Below are positions 62,001 through 64,000 of a stretch of DNA of 64,000 bases, piece by piece (position 1 is the stretch's first letter; each line of letters starts with the position of its first letter). A program made the translations under genes and the position numbers. The notes under the pieces were generated by a model. The model was given only the letters and a program-made list of their open reading frames with translations, had not been told where the DNA came from and ran no database searches. The DNA is taken from contig NZ_BBXE01000042.1 of assembly GCF_001570565.1 (NCBI RefSeq), positions 1 to 64,000 of the forward strand, in the 5' to 3' direction. This DNA comes from Herbidospora yilanensis. Its GTDB lineage: Bacteria > Actinomycetota > Actinomycetes > Streptosporangiales > Streptosporangiaceae.

Positions 62001-62686
62001 CGGGCTCTCTTGCGCAGCCCGTCCAGGTCGTAGATGATCACGCGGCGGCGGCCGGTCTCGATCAGTCCCCGGTCGCGCAGGCTCCTGAGGGCCTTGCTGA
62101 CGGCCTCGCGCGACGCGCCGGTCCAGCCCGCCAGTTCGTCTTGGGAGAGCGGCAGCATCACCCGCACGCCGCCCGGGGTCTGCTCGCCGTAGCGTTCGGC
62201 CAGCTCGACCAGGCGGGTGGCGACCCGGCCGGTGGTGTCGAACGCGCCGTATTCGACCCGCTTGCGGTCGGCGTCGCGCAGGCGGCCGGTGATGAGCTGG
62301 AGGAGCAGGACGGCGATGCGGCCGTGTTCGCGCAGGAACGAGGCGAAGTCGCGGACCACGATGGCCTCGATGGGCTCAAGCGCGGTGACGGTGCCCGATC
62401 GGGGGCCGCCGTCGACGGCCGACATGTCGCCCAGCAGGGCGCCGGGACCGCGTACCGCGAGCACGACCTCGGTGCCGCCCGCCGTGTGGGACGACACCTT
62501 CACCCGCCCCGAGGTCAGCACGATCACCCAGTCGTTGGTGTCGCCCTCGGTCATGACGGTCTCGCCGCGCTCCCACTGCCGGGGCCGCCCGGCGGCCCGG
62601 AGGTCGGCGATCTCCTCGGCGGTGAGGAGGGCCAGGAACTCTCCCGGCTCGGGTGATTTCATGTCGTCCAGTCTTGGGTCAAGCAT
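61997..62686 (-). CDS. Crp/Fnr-family cyclic-nucleotide-type regulator
   Basis: 229 residues from ATG 62686 (62662 and 62716 are alternatives). The N-terminal cyclic-nucleotide-binding fold reads WVIVLTSGRVKVSSHTAGGT and GALLGDMSAVDGGPRSGTV. The C-terminal winged helix is LSQDELAGWTGASREAVSKA and LRSLRDRGLIETGRR. It overlaps the cyclase stop by eight bases and the exporter start by four. A cyclic nucleotide made by the upstream cyclase is an attractive effector. Confidence 0.92.
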   Translation of the reverse strand: MLDPRLDDMKSPEPGEFLALLTAEEIADLRAAGRPRQWERGETVMTEGDTNDWVIVLTSGRVKVSSHTAGGTEVVLAVRGPGALLGDMSAVDGGPRSGTVTALEPIEAIVVRDFASFLREHGRIAVLLLQLITGRLRDADRKRVEYGAFDTTGRVATRLVELAERYGEQTPGGVRVMLPLSQDELAGWTGASREAVSKALRSLRDRGLIETGRRRVIIYDLDGLRKRAR

Positions 62687-64000
62687 GGTCGTTCGTAAAA
62701 TCGATCTCGACAGCACGCAGCACGTACGCGTGCACGGGGTGGTCCTTGCCCTTGAGCGACAGGTCGCCCAGCGAGACGACGTCGGCCGGGCCGAGCAGCT
62801 CGTAGGTCGACTGGCCGATCACGACCGACCCCGGCTCGGCCAGCGCCTGGAGCCGGGCCGCGACGTTGACCGCGTCGCCCATCGCGTTGAAGCCGCGGAA
62901 CTCGGGGCTGCCGATGTTGCCGACCAGCGCCGGGCCGGTGTTGACGCCCACCCGGAACTTGGGCCACTCGACCTCCGACAGCAGCCCCGCCTCCTGCTCG
63001 CGCAGCACCTCGGCCGACACCCGGGCCGCCGCCCGCTGCATCTCCAGGCCCGCCTGCGCGGCCCGCCGCGCGTGGTCGGCCTGCGGCGCGGGCGCGTTGA
63101 ACAGGGCCAGCAGGGCGTCGCCGACGAACTGCACGATCGTGCCGCCGTTGCCGAGGATGCACGGCACCGCCGCGGTGTGGAAACGGTTCAGCATGTCGAC
63201 GATCTCGCCGGGGGAGACCTTCTCGGAGAACGTGGTGAACCCGCGCAGGTCGGCGAACAACGCGGTGACCTCGGTCAGCGAACCGCCGAGCGCGGCCTTG
63301 TTGGGATCGGCGAGCAGGCTCTTGGCGACGTCCGGAGACATGTAGGCGCGGAAGAGGGTCTCCAGCTCGGCGTAGAGCCGGGCGTTCTCCAGGCTGATGG
63401 AGAGCTGGGTGGCCAGCGTGGCGGCCAGGGCGGCGTCCTGGGAGGTCTGGCCGACCGGCACGGCCAGCGCGCCCGCCAGGTGGCCCTTCACGGTCAGCGG
63501 GTGGACCACCGAGCCCGACATCTCGACCGGCGACCCGCCGGTCAGCGTGGCCACCTCCTGGGTCGTCAGGGTGGGTGCCCCGCGCGCGCCGAGCGGGGTC
63601 AGCGCGCCGCCGCTCATGACGCTCACCCGCACGTCCCCGTACGCCTCCCTGACCCGCCGCAGCGACTCCGACAGCAGCTCCGACTCGGGCAGCCCCACCC
63701 GGGCCCGGCCGCCGACGTCGACGAGCGCGCCCAGCCGCTCCGACAACTCGCGCTCGTTCGCCAGGGCCGCGCCGGCCTTGTCGAGCACCGCAGCCTGGCC
63801 CTCGGTCAGCTTGAACCGCCCGGCCAGCCGCGTCGCGACCGGCACGCCCGACTCGGTCCGGCGGCGCAGGTGGGCGACGAGCTCTTCGAGGGCCTCCTCG
63901 TACTGGGCCTGGATGCGCCGGGCGGTCGCCGACAGGGTGACCGCGTCGAACAGGCCGCTGCTGGAACCCTCCCGCCGGAACTGGATGTACGCCGAATAGG
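62679..64000 (-). CDS. GAF-containing class III nucleotide cyclase (5' end outside window)
   Basis: The frame stays open to the window edge, so the N-terminus is missing; at least 439 residues are present. A GAF-like domain (about 80-170 of the visible part before ENARLYAELE) precedes the class III cyclase domain: VTALFADLRGFTTFSE (metal Asp), QFVGDALLALF (second Asp) and AMGDAVNVAARLQ (transition-state Asn and Arg). The Lys usual at the adenine-selecting position of KxxGD is Gln, and the partner residue looks like Asn. Substrate specificity is therefore uncertain. Its stop overlaps the Crp gene. Confidence 0.88.
   Translation of the reverse strand, partial: YSAYIQFRREGSSSGLFDAVTLSATARRIQAQYEEALEELVAHLRRRTESGVPVATRLAGRFKLTEGQAAVLDKAGAALANERELSERLGALVDVGGRARVGLPESELLSESLRRVREAYGDVRVSVMSGGALTPLGARGAPTLTTQEVATLTGGSPVEMSGSVVHPLTVKGHLAGALAVPVGQTSQDAALAATLATQLSISLENARLYAELETLFRAYMSPDVAKSLLADPNKAALGGSLTEVTALFADLRGFTTFSEKVSPGEIVDMLNRFHTAAVPCILGNGGTIVQFVGDALLALFNAPAPQADHARRAAQAGLEMQRAAARVSAEVLREQEAGLLSEVEWPKFRVGVNTGPALVGNIGSPEFRGFNAMGDAVNVAARLQALAEPGSVVIGQSTYELLGPADVVSLGDLSLKGKDHPVHAYVLRAVEIDFTNDHA

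Overview
High-GC actinomycete chromosome. The block bldC, conserved hypothetical gene, Glu/Leu/Phe/Val-type dehydrogenase, DUF3073 gene, purM and purF matches the arrangement known from Streptomyces and relatives. PhoX, LacI, GAF/ANTAR and STAS proteins also fit. The order Streptosporangiales is a reasonable guess but is not proven by the sequence.

Left half, 1-31.6 kb: accessory DNA. It holds a truncated STAND/TPR/SEC-C protein; a dead IS element with recognisable terminal inverted repeats; a frameshifted DUF262/HNH (GmrSD-like) gene; a RadC-family gene; a type I restriction-modification operon (hsdR, AbiEi-like gene, hsdM, hsdS); two unknown lower-GC genes; and a nucleotidyltransferase. Next comes a tightly overlapping minus-strand operon: XRE regulator, ImmA/IrrE peptidase, SAH-hydrolase-like protein, hypothetical protein, two methyltransferases, GNAT, aldo/keto reductase, endonuclease/exonuclease/phosphatase and B12-type radical SAM enzyme. 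Diverging from it is a three-gene ubiquitin-like module (multiubiquitin-domain protein, E1/ThiF, DUF6527). Then come two probable defence genes, one with a restriction-endonuclease-like N-terminus, and a small secreted protein. The block ends at the 3' end of a tRNA-Lys gene, a common island border.

Right half, 32-64 kb: ordinary chromosome. It has an acyl-CoA dehydrogenase, a PspC protein, an MFS exporter with a large palindrome upstream, a zincin, a metallophosphoesterase, tRNA-Glu/Asp/Phe with a terminator, three tandem secreted zinc metallopeptidases, an alpha/beta hydrolase, a Tat-exported PL8 lyase and a TIMP-like secreted protein. GAF, GAF-ANTAR and STAS regulators precede pyrD. An amidase/hexosaminidase pair follows, then a LacI regulator, bldC and the purine block. 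The right end has a DUF4190 protein, a sterol-carrier-like protein, PhoX, a TetR/DHA2 efflux pair with operator-like palindromes, and a translationally coupled nucleotide cyclase, Crp regulator and DHA2 exporter cassette running off the edge.

The strongest candidates for something poorly described are the ubiquitin-like module at 27.3-29.1 kb, with three perfect palindromes in its divergent control region, and the adjoining radical-SAM/SAHH-like operon at 17.4-27.2 kb. All assignments come from reading motifs by eye; no database search was possible.
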